Below are positions 8,523 to 17,066 of a stretch of DNA of 64,000 nt, piece after piece. Origin of the DNA: Streptomyces cinnamoneus. Lineage in GTDB: Bacteria > Actinomycetota > Actinomycetes > Streptomycetales > Streptomycetaceae. The stretch is from positions 5,763,001-5,827,000 of the forward strand of contig NZ_PKFQ01000001.1 in NCBI RefSeq assembly GCF_002939475.1. Direction: 5' to 3'. The position numbers and the translations under genes are program-made. Below the pieces are notes generated by a model that ran no database searches, was not told the DNA's origin, and worked only from the letters and a program-made list of their open reading frames with translations. Within the stretch, counting starts at the first letter, position 1, and each line of letters begins with the position of its first letter.

Positions 8523-10916
8523 GTGGGCGGGTCCACCTTCGAGACCACCTTGGAGAAGAGCGACAGGACGCTCGCCCCGCTCCCGACCGCACCCGCCCCG
8601 GCCGACCGGTGCCCTCCACCCGGCACGGCGAGGGTGCGCCTCGTCTTCGCCGGCCTGATGCTGACGCTGCTGCTCGCCGCGCTGGACCAGACCGTCGTCG
8701 CCACCGCCCTGCCGAAGATCGTGGGTGAACTCCACGGCCCGGACCGGATGTCCTGGGTCGTGACCGCCTACCTCCTCACCTCGACGATCACCCTTCCCCT
8801 CTACGGCAAGCTGGGCGACCTCTCCGGCCGCAAGGCGGTCTTCCTCGTCGCCGTCGCCGTCTTCGTCGCGGGCTCCGCGCTTGCCGGCTGGTCGCGCACG
8901 ATGGACCAGCTCATCGCCTTCCGCGCCGTCCAGGGCGCCGGCGCCGGCGGGCTGCTCGTCGGCGTCCAGGCGATCGTCGCCGACCTCGTGCCCGCCCGGC
9001 GCCGCGGCCGCTACATGGGCGCCGTCGGCGCCGCCTACGGCCTCGCCTCCGTCGCGGGCCCCCTGCTCGGCGGCCTCTTCACCGACCGGGCCTCCTGGCG
9101 CTGGTGCTTCTACGTCAACGTCCCCCTCGGGCTCGTCACCCTGGCCGTCGTCGCCGCCGGACTCCACCTGCCCAGGCCGCCGCGCCGGGCCCGCTTCGAC
9201 GTCCTGGGCGCGCTGCTGCTCACCGCGTCCACCACCTGCGCGGTGCTCGTGACCACCTGGGGCGGCACCGAATACGCCTGGACCTCCCGCACCGTCCTCG
9301 GACTCGCCGCGGGGGCCGTCGGCACGGCGCTGCTCTTCACCGTGGTGGAGCACTTCGCCGCAGAACCGATCATCCCACCGCACCTCTTCCGTGATTCCGT
9401 CTTCACCGTCACGGCCCTGGTCGGCACCGTCACCGGCGTCGGCCTCTTCGGCGCCGCCGGCTACCTGCCGGCCTTCCTCCAGATGGCCGACGGCGTCGGC
9501 GCCACCGAGTCCGGGCTGCTGATGCTGCCCATGATGGGCGGGATCGTCGCCGCCTCGCTCGTCTCCGGCCACCTCATCAGCCGAACGGGCCATTACAAAC
9601 TCCTGCCCATCCTCGGCGGGGCCCTCTCCGCCGAGGGCATGTACCTGCTCTCCCACCTCGACGCCCAGACCGGCCGGCTGGTCTACAGCCTCTGGATGGC
9701 CATCCTCGGGGTCGGCATCGGGCTGGCCCTGCCGGTCCTCGTGCTTGCCGTGCAGAACTCCACCGACCCGGCCGACGTGGGCACCGCCACCAGCGCCCAC
9801 CACTACCTCCGGCAGATCGGCGGCTCGGTCGGCGCGGCCGTCCTCGGCACGCTCTTCGCCCACCGGCTCACCGCCGCCCTGGCCGCCGAACTGCCGCCCC
9901 GCGCCGGGCTCCCGGCCCCCGACTCCCTCACCCCGCAGCTGGTGCACGCGCTCCCCGCCCCGCTGCGCGACGGATACGTCCGGGCCTACGCCGACGCCAT
10001 GCCGCGGGTCCTCCTCTATCTCGTACCGGTGCTCATCGTGGGCTTTTTGCTCGCCTTCCTGCTGAAAGAGAAACCACTGGTGTCCCACAACGCCCCCGAG
10101 GCCGTCGTCCCGTCCGCGCGCCCCGCACCGCCGGCCGAACCGGCGCCCTACGTCGCGGGCATCCCCGTCACCGGAGCCGTCCAGCACCACGACGGCACCA
10201 CCGTCCCCCGAGCCGCCCTCACCCTCATCGACGTCCAGGGCCGCCAGATCGGCCGCGGCGCCAGCGGTGAGGACGGGCGGTACGCGCTCAGCACGCCCGG
10301 AACCGGTTCGTACGTCCTCATCGCCGCCGCCGGCGGACACCAGCCCCAGGCCGTCACCGTCACCGTGGGGGAGCGCCCCGTCGAGCTCGACGTCGTCCTC
10401 GGCGGCGCCGGCCGGCTGGCCGGCACCGTGCGAACCGCCGACGGCACCCCCGTGCGCGAGGCGCTGGTCACCCTCACCAACGTGCACGGCGAGGTCGTCG
10501 CCTCCACCCGCACCGGCATCGAGGGCGGGTACGTCATCGACGAGCTGGTGGCCGGCGAGTACACCCTCGCCGCCAGCGCCCCCGCCTTCCGGCCCGCCGC
10601 GCTGCAGGTGACCGTCCAGTCCGCCCGCGAGACCCGCCAGGACGTCGAACTGGCGGGCGGCGCGGTGCTGCGCGGCACGGTGCGGGCGAGCGGCGGGCGG
10701 CCCGTCGACGACGCCCGCATCACCCTGCTGGACGCGGCCGGCAACGTCGTCGACTCCACCATCACCGGCGCCGACGGGGCGTTCCGCTTCGTGGACCTCT
10801 CGGCCGGCGAGTACACCGTCGTCGCCGCCGGCTACCCGCCCGTGGCCACCGTCCTGCAGGTGGCGGGCGGCGGTCGCACCGAACGCGACCTCCAACTCGG
10901 CCACGCCGACCAGTAG
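8523..10916 (+). CDS. DHA2/EmrB-type MFS efflux pump fused to three CarboxypepD_reg domains
   Basis: This is a 797-residue fusion. Residues about 35-520 form a 14-helix drug:proton antiporter of the DHA2 group, with motif A-like GKLGDLSGRKAVFLVA and motif C-like GAAYGLASVAGPLLGGLF. After the last helix (LLYLVPVLIVGFLLAFLL) and a Pro/Ala linker come three repeats of about 80 residues of the carboxypeptidase-regulatory-like beta-sandwich. They are recognisable by GEDGRYALSTPGTGSYVLIA, GIEGGYVIDELVAGEYTLAA and GADGAFRFVDLSAGEYTVVA. With 14 helices both ends should be cytosolic, so the sandwich domains would lie inside the cell, which is odd because this fold is usually extracytoplasmic. The GTG at 8523 follows GAGGGGAGCAG. 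An ATG at 8466 is less likely. Substrate unknown. Confidence 0.9.
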   Translation: MGGSTFETTLEKSDRTLAPLPTAPAPADRCPPPGTARVRLVFAGLMLTLLLAALDQTVVATALPKIVGELHGPDRMSWVVTAYLLTSTITLPLYGKLGDLSGRKAVFLVAVAVFVAGSALAGWSRTMDQLIAFRAVQGAGAGGLLVGVQAIVADLVPARRRGRYMGAVGAAYGLASVAGPLLGGLFTDRASWRWCFYVNVPLGLVTLAVVAAGLHLPRPPRRARFDVLGALLLTASTTCAVLVTTWGGTEYAWTSRTVLGLAAGAVGTALLFTVVEHFAAEPIIPPHLFRDSVFTVTALVGTVTGVGLFGAAGYLPAFLQMADGVGATESGLLMLPMMGGIVAASLVSGHLISRTGHYKLLPILGGALSAEGMYLLSHLDAQTGRLVYSLWMAILGVGIGLALPVLVLAVQNSTDPADVGTATSAHHYLRQIGGSVGAAVLGTLFAHRLTAALAAELPPRAGLPAPDSLTPQLVHALPAPLRDGYVRAYADAMPRVLLYLVPVLIVGFLLAFLLKEKPLVSHNAPEAVVPSARPAPPAEPAPYVAGIPVTGAVQHHDGTTVPRAALTLIDVQGRQIGRGASGEDGRYALSTPGTGSYVLIAAAGGHQPQAVTVTVGERPVELDVVLGGAGRLAGTVRTADGTPVREALVTLTNVHGEVVASTRTGIEGGYVIDELVAGEYTLAASAPAFRPAALQVTVQSARETRQDVELAGGAVLRGTVRASGGRPVDDARITLLDAAGNVVDSTITGADGAFRFVDLSAGEYTVVAAGYPPVATVLQVAGGGRTERDLQLGHADQ

Positions 10917-10920
10917 TCAC

Positions 10921-10979
10921 CGCCGCGCGGCCGGCAGGCGCTCCCCGGGCGTCTCCGGCGGCGCCGGTGCCGCGCGGCG
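10921..10979 (+). terminator. possible terminator hairpin after the MFS gene
   Basis: CGCCGCGCGGC (10921-10931) pairs with GCCGCGCGGCG (10969-10979), an 11-bp perfect stem with a 37-base, itself G+C-rich loop, starting 5 bases after the stop. The long loop makes this moderate evidence only. Confidence 0.4.
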
Positions 10980-11027
10980 CGTGCCGACCGATGGCACGGC
11001 GGGGGTGACCTGCGGTAGGACTGGTGC

Positions 11028-11864
11028 ATGGTGAAGATCCTGATCTCCGCGGACATGGAAGGGGCCACCGGCGTCACCTGGCCCGCCGACGTGCTGCCCG
11101 GAACGCCGCAGTGGGAGCGGTGCCGGCACCTGTTCACCTCGGACGTGAACGCGGCGATCGCCGGGTTCTTCGACGGCGGCGCCGACGCCGTCCTCGTCAA
11201 CGAGGCGCACTGGAGCATGCGCAATCTGCTGCTGGAGGACCTGGACGAGCGAGCGGAGATGCTGACGGGGAAGCACAAGTCCCTCAGCATGGTCGAGGGG
11301 GTGCAGCACGGGGACGTGGACGGCATCGCCTTCGTCGGGTACCACGCCGCGGCGGGGGCCGAGGGGGTGCTCGCCCACACGTACCTCGCCAATTCCCTCA
11401 TCGGCGTCCGGGTGGGCGGCACGCGGGCGAGCGAGGGATTGCTGAACTCTCTGGTCGTCGCCGAATACGGTGTCCCCGTGGTGTTGGTGACCGGTGACGA
11501 CCGGACGTGCGAGGACGCCAAGCGCTATGCGCCCCTGGCCCGTTCGGTGGCCGTGAAGGACTACGTCTCGCGGTACGCGGCCGTGTGCCGCCCCCCGGCC
11601 CGTACGGCGGCCGCCATCCGGGCCGCGGCCGAGGAGGCCGTCGCGCTCGCGGCGCGGCACGACCCCGTGCGGGGCGGCCCGTTCACCATGGAGCTGGAGT
11701 TCGACGCGGAGCACCTGGCCGGCGCGGCCACGGCCGTGCCCGGCGTCGAGCAGACGGGTGAGCGGCTGGTCTCCTACACCATGCCGACCATGTACGAGGC
11801 AATCCGCTGCTTCAAGGCGGTCACCACCGTCGTGTCCGCGGCGGTGGAGGAGCAATATGGCTGA
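11028..11864 (+). CDS. M55-family D-aminopeptidase (DppA-like)
   Basis: This 278-residue zinc peptidase of family M55, the DppA type, releases N-terminal D-amino acids from peptides. The N-terminal ISADMEGATGV carries the metal-binding Asp and Glu. Further metal ligands are expected from NEAHW and GYHAAAG, and the conserved TRASEGLLNS region is present. The start has weak upstream spacing but matches the family N-terminus exactly. Its stop overlaps the start of the M20 peptidase by 8 bases, so translation is coupled. The setting suggests peptide scavenging or cell-wall peptide turnover together with the next two genes. Confidence 0.93.
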   Translation: MVKILISADMEGATGVTWPADVLPGTPQWERCRHLFTSDVNAAIAGFFDGGADAVLVNEAHWSMRNLLLEDLDERAEMLTGKHKSLSMVEGVQHGDVDGIAFVGYHAAAGAEGVLAHTYLANSLIGVRVGGTRASEGLLNSLVVAEYGVPVVLVTGDDRTCEDAKRYAPLARSVAVKDYVSRYAAVCRPPARTAAAIRAAAEEAVALAARHDPVRGGPFTMELEFDAEHLAGAATAVPGVEQTGERLVSYTMPTMYEAIRCFKAVTTVVSAAVEEQYG

Positions 11865-13224
11865 CGCGGTCACCGGGGGGAGCGGGGGAGCCGGGCGGGT
11901 CGACGAAGTGGCCCTGGACGAGGCGACACGCTTCACCTCGGAGCTGATCCGGATCGACACCACCAACCGCGGCGGCGGCGACTGCCGGGAGCGCCCGGCC
12001 GCCGAGTACGTCGCCGAGCGGCTCGCCGAGGCCGGGCTCGAACCGGTCCTGCTGGAGAAGGAGCCGGGGCGCACCAACGTCGTCGCCCGCGTCGCCGGCA
12101 CCGACCCGGGCGCCGAGGCGCTGCTGGTCCACGGCCACCTCGACGTGGTCCCCGCGGACGCCGCGGAGTGGACCGTGCACCCCTTCTCGGGCGAGGTCCG
12201 CGACGGCGTGGTGTGGGGCCGGGGCGCCGTCGACATAAAGAACATGAACGCGATGGTCCTGGCGACCGTACGGGCCTGGGCCCGCGCCGGCGTCCGGCCG
12301 CCCCGCGACATCGTGCTCGCCTTCACCGCCGACGAGGAGGACAGCGCCGCACCCGGCGCCGCCCACCTCGTCGCCGACCACGCGCCGCTCTTCGAGGGCT
12401 GCACGGTGGCCGTCGGCGAGTCCGGCGCGTACACCTTCCACGGCGACGGCGGCCTGCGGATCTATCCGGTGGGCGCGGGCGAGCGCGGCACCGCCTGGCT
12501 GCGGCTGACCGCGCACGGCACCGCCGGGCACGGCTCGAAGGTCAACCACCGCAACGCGGTCGCCCGGCTGGCCGCCGCGGTCACCCGGATCGGCGAGCAC
12601 CGCTGGCCCGTCCGGCTGACCCCCACCGTGGCCGCGGCGCTGCGCGGACTCGCGGAGCTCCACGGCATCGAGGAGAACCCCGAGGCGCCCGGGTTCGACG
12701 TCGACTCGTTGCTGGCCAAGCTCGGGAAGTCCGCCGGTCTGGTGGCCGCGACCGTGCGCAACAGCGCCAACCCCACCGTGCTGGACGCCGGTTACAAGGT
12801 CAACGTGATTCCTGGGACCGCCACCGCCTTCGTGGACGGCAGGACGGTGCCGGGCGGCGACGAGGAGTTCCGCGCCACCATGGACCTGCTGACCGGGCCC
12901 GACGTGGACTGGGAGTTCCACCACCGGGACGCGGCCGTGCAGGCGCCGGTCGACGGCTCGGTGTTCGCCCGGATGCGCGAGGCCGTCGAGCGGTTCGAGC
13001 CGGAGGCGCGGGTGGTCCCGTTCTGCATGTCCGGCGGTACGGACGCCAAGCACTTCTCCCGCCTGGGCATCGCCGGATACGGCTTCTCGCCGCTCAGACT
13101 GCCCCCGGGCTGGGACTACCAGGCGCTCTTCCACGGCGTCGACGAGCGGGTGCCCGTCGAGGGGCTGCACTTCGGCGTCCGCGTGCTCGACGACTTCATG
13201 ATGAGCGCGTTCACGACGACGTGA
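11857..13224 (+). CDS. M20-family metallopeptidase (ArgE/DapE type)
   Basis: This is a 455-residue cocatalytic di-zinc amidohydrolase or exopeptidase. Metal-site motifs appear in order: LLVHGHLDVVPAD (His, catalytic Asp), WGRGAVDIKNMNA (bridging Asp), FTADEEDSAAPG (Glu-Glu, general base and ligand) and, near the C-terminus, MSGGTDAKHFS (last His). A dimerisation lid domain lies between about residues 205 and 335. It is coupled to the M55 gene by an 8-base overlap and precedes the S9 peptidase gene by 53 bases. The precise substrate (dipeptide, acyl-amino acid or carbamoyl amino acid) cannot be read from sequence. Confidence 0.93.
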   Translation: MADAVTGGSGGAGRVDEVALDEATRFTSELIRIDTTNRGGGDCRERPAAEYVAERLAEAGLEPVLLEKEPGRTNVVARVAGTDPGAEALLVHGHLDVVPADAAEWTVHPFSGEVRDGVVWGRGAVDIKNMNAMVLATVRAWARAGVRPPRDIVLAFTADEEDSAAPGAAHLVADHAPLFEGCTVAVGESGAYTFHGDGGLRIYPVGAGERGTAWLRLTAHGTAGHGSKVNHRNAVARLAAAVTRIGEHRWPVRLTPTVAAALRGLAELHGIEENPEAPGFDVDSLLAKLGKSAGLVAATVRNSANPTVLDAGYKVNVIPGTATAFVDGRTVPGGDEEFRATMDLLTGPDVDWEFHHRDAAVQAPVDGSVFARMREAVERFEPEARVVPFCMSGGTDAKHFSRLGIAGYGFSPLRLPPGWDYQALFHGVDERVPVEGLHFGVRVLDDFMMSAFTTT

Positions 13225-13277
13225 CCGCGCCCGATGACCGAACCGTACGAACACTGTCCCGAGGAGGCGTAGCAATC

Positions 13278-15275
13278 ATGGTGTCCACGGCACCCTACGG
13301 AACCTGGCGGTCCCCGATCGACGCCGCGCTCGTCGCGTCCCACGACGGCAAGCCGGACTTCGTGGGCATGGTGGGTGACGAGGTGTGGTGGGTCGCCGCC
13401 CGCCCGGCGGAGGGCGGCCGGGCGGCCCTGGTGCGGCTGCGGCCGGGGGGCCGGGAGGCCGTGGCCCTCCCGGCCCCGTGGAACGCGCGCAGCAGGGTGA
13501 TGGAGTACGGGGGCGCCCCCTGGGCCGCCGTGCCGCGGCCGGCCGGGGGCCCACTGGTGGTCTTCGTCCACTTCGCCGACCAGCGGCTGTACGCCTGGGA
13601 GCCGGACGACCCGGCGGGCGCGGCGCCCCGGCCGCTCACGCCCCGCTCGGCGGTGGGCGGCGGGCTGCGCTGGGCCGATCCGGTGCTGCGGCCCGCGTCC
13701 GGTGAAGTGTGGTGTGTCCTGGAGGAGTTCACCGGCGAGGGGCCGCGCGACGTACGGCGTGTGATCGCCGCCGTGCCCCTGGACGGCTCCGCGGCGGCCG
13801 ACCGGTCCGCCGTGCGTGAGCTGAGCGACGACCGGCACCGCTTCGTCACCGGCCCGCGGCTCTCCCCGGACGGCCGGCACGCCGCGTGGGTGGCGTGGGA
13901 CCACCCCCGCATGCCCTGGGACGGCACCGAGCTGCTGGTGGCGCGGGTCGTGCCGGGGGACGAGGGGGTCCGCTTCGCGGACGCGCGGACGGTGCTGGGC
14001 GGGCCCGAGGAGTCCGTGGCGCAGGTGGAGTGGGCGGCTGACGGCACGCTGCTGGCCGCCACCGACGCGAGCGGCTGGTGGAACCTGCACCGCGTCGATC
14101 CGGCGACCGGCGGGAGCGTCAACCTCTGCCCCCGCGAGGAGGAGTTCGCGGGCCCGCTGTGGCGCGTGGGCCAGCGCTGGTTCATACCGCTGGACGGCGG
14201 CCTCGTCGCCGTGGTGCACGGCCGGGGCGCCCAGCGGCTGGGGATACTCGACCCCGAGACGGGGGAGCTTGTCGACGCCGCGGGGCCGTGGACGGAGTGG
14301 CTGCCGGCCCTGGCCGCGCAGGGCACGCGGGTCGTCGGCGTCGCCGCGAGCCCCCGCACCGCGTACGAGGTGGTGGAGCTGGACACCCGTACCGGCAGAG
14401 CCCGGGCCGTCGGCGCCCGGCACACCGACGCCGTGGACCGCGCCTACTACCCCGAGCCGCTGATCCGCACCTTCACGGGACCGGACGGCCGGGAGGTCCA
14501 CGCGCACGTCTACCCCCCGCACAGCCCCGACTTCACCGGTCCCGCCGAGGAGGCGCCGCCGTACGTGATACGGGCCCACGGTGGCCCGACCGCCCGGTCA
14601 CCCCTCGTGCTCGACCTGGAGATCGCCTACTTCACCTCGCGGGGCATAGGCGTGGCCGAGGTCCTCTACGGCGGCTCCACGGGTTACGGGCGCGCCTACC
14701 GCGAGCGGCTGCGCGAGCGGTGGGGGATCGTCGACGTGGAGGACTGCGCGGCCGTCGCCGAGGCGCTGGCCGAGGAGGGCACGGCCGACCGGGCCCGGCT
14801 GGCGATCCGGGGCGGCAGCGCGGGCGGCTGGACCGCGGCCGCCTCGCTGGTGTCCACGACGACCTACGCCTGCGGCACCGTCGTCTATCCGGTCCTCGAT
14901 CTGACGGCCTGGGCGAACGACGGCACGCACGACTTCGAGTCGCACTACCTGCACTCGCTGGTCGGCCCGCTGGCCGAGGTCCCCGACCGCTACCGGGACC
15001 GCTCGCCGCTGGCCCGGGCGGACCGCGTCTCGGCGGCCTTCCTGCTCCTCCAGGGCCTGGCGGACCCCATCTGCCCGCCCGCGCAGAGCGAGCGGTTCGC
15101 CGAGGCGATGGCCGGGCGCGGTGTCCCCCACGCGTATCTGACCTTCGAGGGGGAGGGGCACGGGTTCCGCCGTGCCGAGACGCTGGTCCGCGCCCTGGAG
15201 GCGGAACTCTCCCTCTACGCGCAGACCTTCGGCGTCGTCGCGCCGGACGTCCCCCCGCTGGAACTCGTCAAGTAG
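13278..15275 (+). CDS. S9-family prolyl oligopeptidase-type serine peptidase
   Basis: This is a 665-residue serine peptidase of the prolyl oligopeptidase clan. Residues about 1-390 form the beta-propeller lid. The C-terminal alpha/beta-hydrolase carries the nucleophile in IRGGSAGGWTAA, the Asp in LLQGLADPICP and the His in FEGEGHGFRR. It has no signal peptide, so it should act on imported short peptides. The ATG at 13278 follows GAGGAGG with a 10-base spacer. It is third in a run of three peptidase genes on the same strand, which suggests a peptide-degradation operon. Confidence 0.93.
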   Translation: MVSTAPYGTWRSPIDAALVASHDGKPDFVGMVGDEVWWVAARPAEGGRAALVRLRPGGREAVALPAPWNARSRVMEYGGAPWAAVPRPAGGPLVVFVHFADQRLYAWEPDDPAGAAPRPLTPRSAVGGGLRWADPVLRPASGEVWCVLEEFTGEGPRDVRRVIAAVPLDGSAAADRSAVRELSDDRHRFVTGPRLSPDGRHAAWVAWDHPRMPWDGTELLVARVVPGDEGVRFADARTVLGGPEESVAQVEWAADGTLLAATDASGWWNLHRVDPATGGSVNLCPREEEFAGPLWRVGQRWFIPLDGGLVAVVHGRGAQRLGILDPETGELVDAAGPWTEWLPALAAQGTRVVGVAASPRTAYEVVELDTRTGRARAVGARHTDAVDRAYYPEPLIRTFTGPDGREVHAHVYPPHSPDFTGPAEEAPPYVIRAHGGPTARSPLVLDLEIAYFTSRGIGVAEVLYGGSTGYGRAYRERLRERWGIVDVEDCAAVAEALAEEGTADRARLAIRGGSAGGWTAAASLVSTTTYACGTVVYPVLDLTAWANDGTHDFESHYLHSLVGPLAEVPDRYRDRSPLARADRVSAAFLLLQGLADPICPPAQSERFAEAMAGRGVPHAYLTFEGEGHGFRRAETLVRALEAELSLYAQTFGVVAPDVPPLELVK

Positions 15276-15284
15276 GCGCGGCCC

Positions 15285-16118
15285 TCACCCCGCCTGCGCG
15301 GGCACGGAGCGCGCCCCCGCGCCCGCCCCCGCGCAGGCGGTCGCCGTGCGGGCGGCGGGGACGACGACGGGCGAGCCGTCGCCGGGCGCGGCGAGGACGT
15401 CGGCCTCGATGCCGTACAGCTCGCGGACGAGCGCCGCGTCCACGACCTCGCGCGAGGGGCCGTGTCCGATGATCCGGCCGTCGCGCATGGCGACGATCAC
15501 ATCGGCGTAGCGGGCGGCGCTGGCCAGGTCGTGAAGGACCATCACGACGGTGCGGCCGGCGGCGGCGACCTCGCGGACGAGTTCGAGGACGTCGACGGCG
15601 TGCCCGAGGTCGAGGGCGCTGGTGGGCTCGTCCAGCAGGACGACGGGGGTCTCCTGGGCGAGCACCATGGCGAGCCAGCACCGCTGGCGCTGGCCGCCGG
15701 AGAGCTGGTCGAGGCGGCGGGACGCCAGGGCGGTGGTGCCGGTGGCGTCGAGGGCCTCGCGGACCGCGCGTTCGTCCTCGCGCGACCACTGGCGGAAGAG
15801 GCCCTGGTGCGGATGGCGGCCGTAGCGCACGAGCCCGGCGACGGTCACGGCCTCGGGGGCCTGCGGCGACTGCGGCAGGAGGGCGATGCGGTGCGCCGCC
15901 TTGCGGGGGGCGAGCGCCCAGATGTCGGCGTCGCCGATCCGCACGGTCCCGGAGTCGGGCTGGTGGAGCCGGGCGAGGGATCTCAGGAGGGTGGACTTGC
16001 CGCAGCCGTTGGGTCCGACGACGGCGACGACCTGTCCCTCGGGGACGGTGAGGTCCACACCGCGCACGACGGGGTGGCCGGGGTATCCGGCGGTGAGCTG
16101 TTCGACGACCAGTCGCAT
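15285..16118 (-). CDS. ferric-siderophore ABC transporter ATP-binding protein (FecE/FepC-like)
   Basis: This is a 277-residue ABC ATPase. It has Walker A GPNGCGKSTL, Q-loop LLPQSPQAPEAVT, signature LSGGQRQRCWLA, Walker B VVLLDEPTSALD and H-loop VLHDLASAA. The LARLHQPDSG and LLPQSPQ style is that of iron-siderophore uptake ATPases. An iron box overlaps the first base of the ATG, so expression should be iron-repressed together with the divergent dhb genes. With no ribosome site visible, translation may be nearly leaderless, or the start may be slightly different. No permease or binding-protein gene is adjacent in this window, so this ATPase must pair with a permease encoded elsewhere. Confidence 0.92.
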   Translation of the reverse strand: MRLVVEQLTAGYPGHPVVRGVDLTVPEGQVVAVVGPNGCGKSTLLRSLARLHQPDSGTVRIGDADIWALAPRKAAHRIALLPQSPQAPEAVTVAGLVRYGRHPHQGLFRQWSREDERAVREALDATGTTALASRRLDQLSGGQRQRCWLAMVLAQETPVVLLDEPTSALDLGHAVDVLELVREVAAAGRTVVMVLHDLASAARYADVIVAMRDGRIIGHGPSREVVDAALVRELYGIEADVLAAPGDGSPVVVPAARTATACAGAGAGARSVPAQAG

Positions 16119-16136
16119 GAGGTTAGCCTAACCTAA
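16118..16136 (-). promoter_or_regulatory. iron box (DmdR/IdeR site) of the ABC ATPase gene
   Basis: TGAGGTTAGCCTAACCTAA, on the minus strand TTAGGTTAGGCTAACCTCA, matches the actinobacterial IdeR/DmdR1 consensus with 8 of 9 symmetric pairs. It touches the start codon of the ATPase gene and should repress it when Fe(II) is plentiful. Confidence 0.85.
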
Positions 16137-16241
16137 TGGTTGTCTTCTGTTTCTCCGTCGCTTTTCTTGGTTCGCTTGGATTTTGAGGTCGCGGTCGTAT
16201 GTTCGCTCGCACATCAATTCCCTTCGACCGTGAACGTCATG

Positions 16242-16260
16242 TAAGGTAAGGCTTACCTTA
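16242..16260 (+). promoter_or_regulatory. iron box (DmdR/IdeR site) of the dhb operon
   Basis: TAAGGTAAGGCTTACCTTA is a perfect 9-1-9 palindrome matching the DmdR1/IdeR iron-box pattern. It lies 26 bases before the dhbA start. It gives direct sequence support for iron repression of the siderophore operon. Confidence 0.88.
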
Positions 16261-16286
16261 ATTCAAGTGGAATGGGGGAAACCGCC

Positions 16287-17066
16287 GTGGAGCAGTCCGA
16301 ACTCGCCGGCCGGACAGCGCTGGTCACCGGCGCCGGACAAGGCATAGGCGAGGCCGTGACCCGTGCCCTCGTCGCAAAGGGAGCACATGTCGCGGCCGTC
16401 GATGCGACGCCGGACGGCATCAAGGGCCTCGAAGCGGAATTCGGCGCCGGACGGGTGACCCACCACACCGCCGACGTCTCCGACAGCCGCGCCGTCGAGA
16501 AGGTCGTCGACGCCGTGGAGACCACCGTCGGCCCGCTCGACATCCTGGTCAACGTCGCCGGGGTGCTGCGCACTTCGCCCGTCGTCGGCATCACCGACGA
16601 GGACTGGGCGCACACCTTCGCCGTCAACTCCACGGGCGTCTTCAACACCTCCCGCGCCGCCGCCCGCCGCATGAGCGGGCGCCGCTCGGGATGCATCGTC
16701 ACGGTCGGCTCCAACGCCGCCGGCGTCCCGCGCACCAGCATGGCCGCGTACGCCGCCTCCAAGGCCGCCGCCACCATGTTCACCAAGTGTCTCGGGCTCG
16801 AGCTGGCCCGCAGCGGCGTCCGCTGCAACGTCGTCTCGCCCGGTTCCACGGACACCGCCATGCAGCGCGCCCTGTGGGACGGCGACGAGCCGCCCGCCCG
16901 CGTCATCGACGGCGACCCCGGCGCGTACCGGGTCGGCATCCCCCTCGGCCGCCTCGCCGAGCCGGCCGACATCGCCGACGCCGTGCTCTTCCTCGTCTCC
17001 GACCAGGCCCGGCACATCACGATGCACGACCTGTACGTCGACGGCGGAGCCACCCTGCGCGCCTGA
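16287..17066 (+). CDS. dhbA: 2,3-dihydro-2,3-dihydroxybenzoate dehydrogenase
   Basis: This is the EntA/DhbA short-chain dehydrogenase: 2,3-dihydro-DHB plus NAD+ gives 2,3-dihydroxybenzoate, the last step of catechol synthesis. It has the cofactor motif TGAGQGIGEAV, NVAG (LVNVAGVLRT), catalytic Ser (VGSNAAG) and YxxxK (AAYAASKAAA). I placed the start at the GTG 16287 because GGGGGAA sits 6 bases before it and VEQSELAGRTALVTG fits the family. An in-frame ATG at 16272 is the alternative. It lies directly downstream of an iron box, first in the operon, with dhbC following after an unusually long 411-base gap. Confidence 0.9.
   Translation: MEQSELAGRTALVTGAGQGIGEAVTRALVAKGAHVAAVDATPDGIKGLEAEFGAGRVTHHTADVSDSRAVEKVVDAVETTVGPLDILVNVAGVLRTSPVVGITDEDWAHTFAVNSTGVFNTSRAAARRMSGRRSGCIVTVGSNAAGVPRTSMAAYAASKAAATMFTKCLGLELARSGVRCNVVSPGSTDTAMQRALWDGDEPPARVIDGDPGAYRVGIPLGRLAEPADIADAVLFLVSDQARHITMHDLYVDGGATLRA

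Noticed and set aside
8340..10904. Open minus-strand frame of 854 codons
   Set aside because: It is antisense to the MFS fusion gene. It is low-complexity Gly/Asp/Glu with no motif, a common artefact of high G+C.
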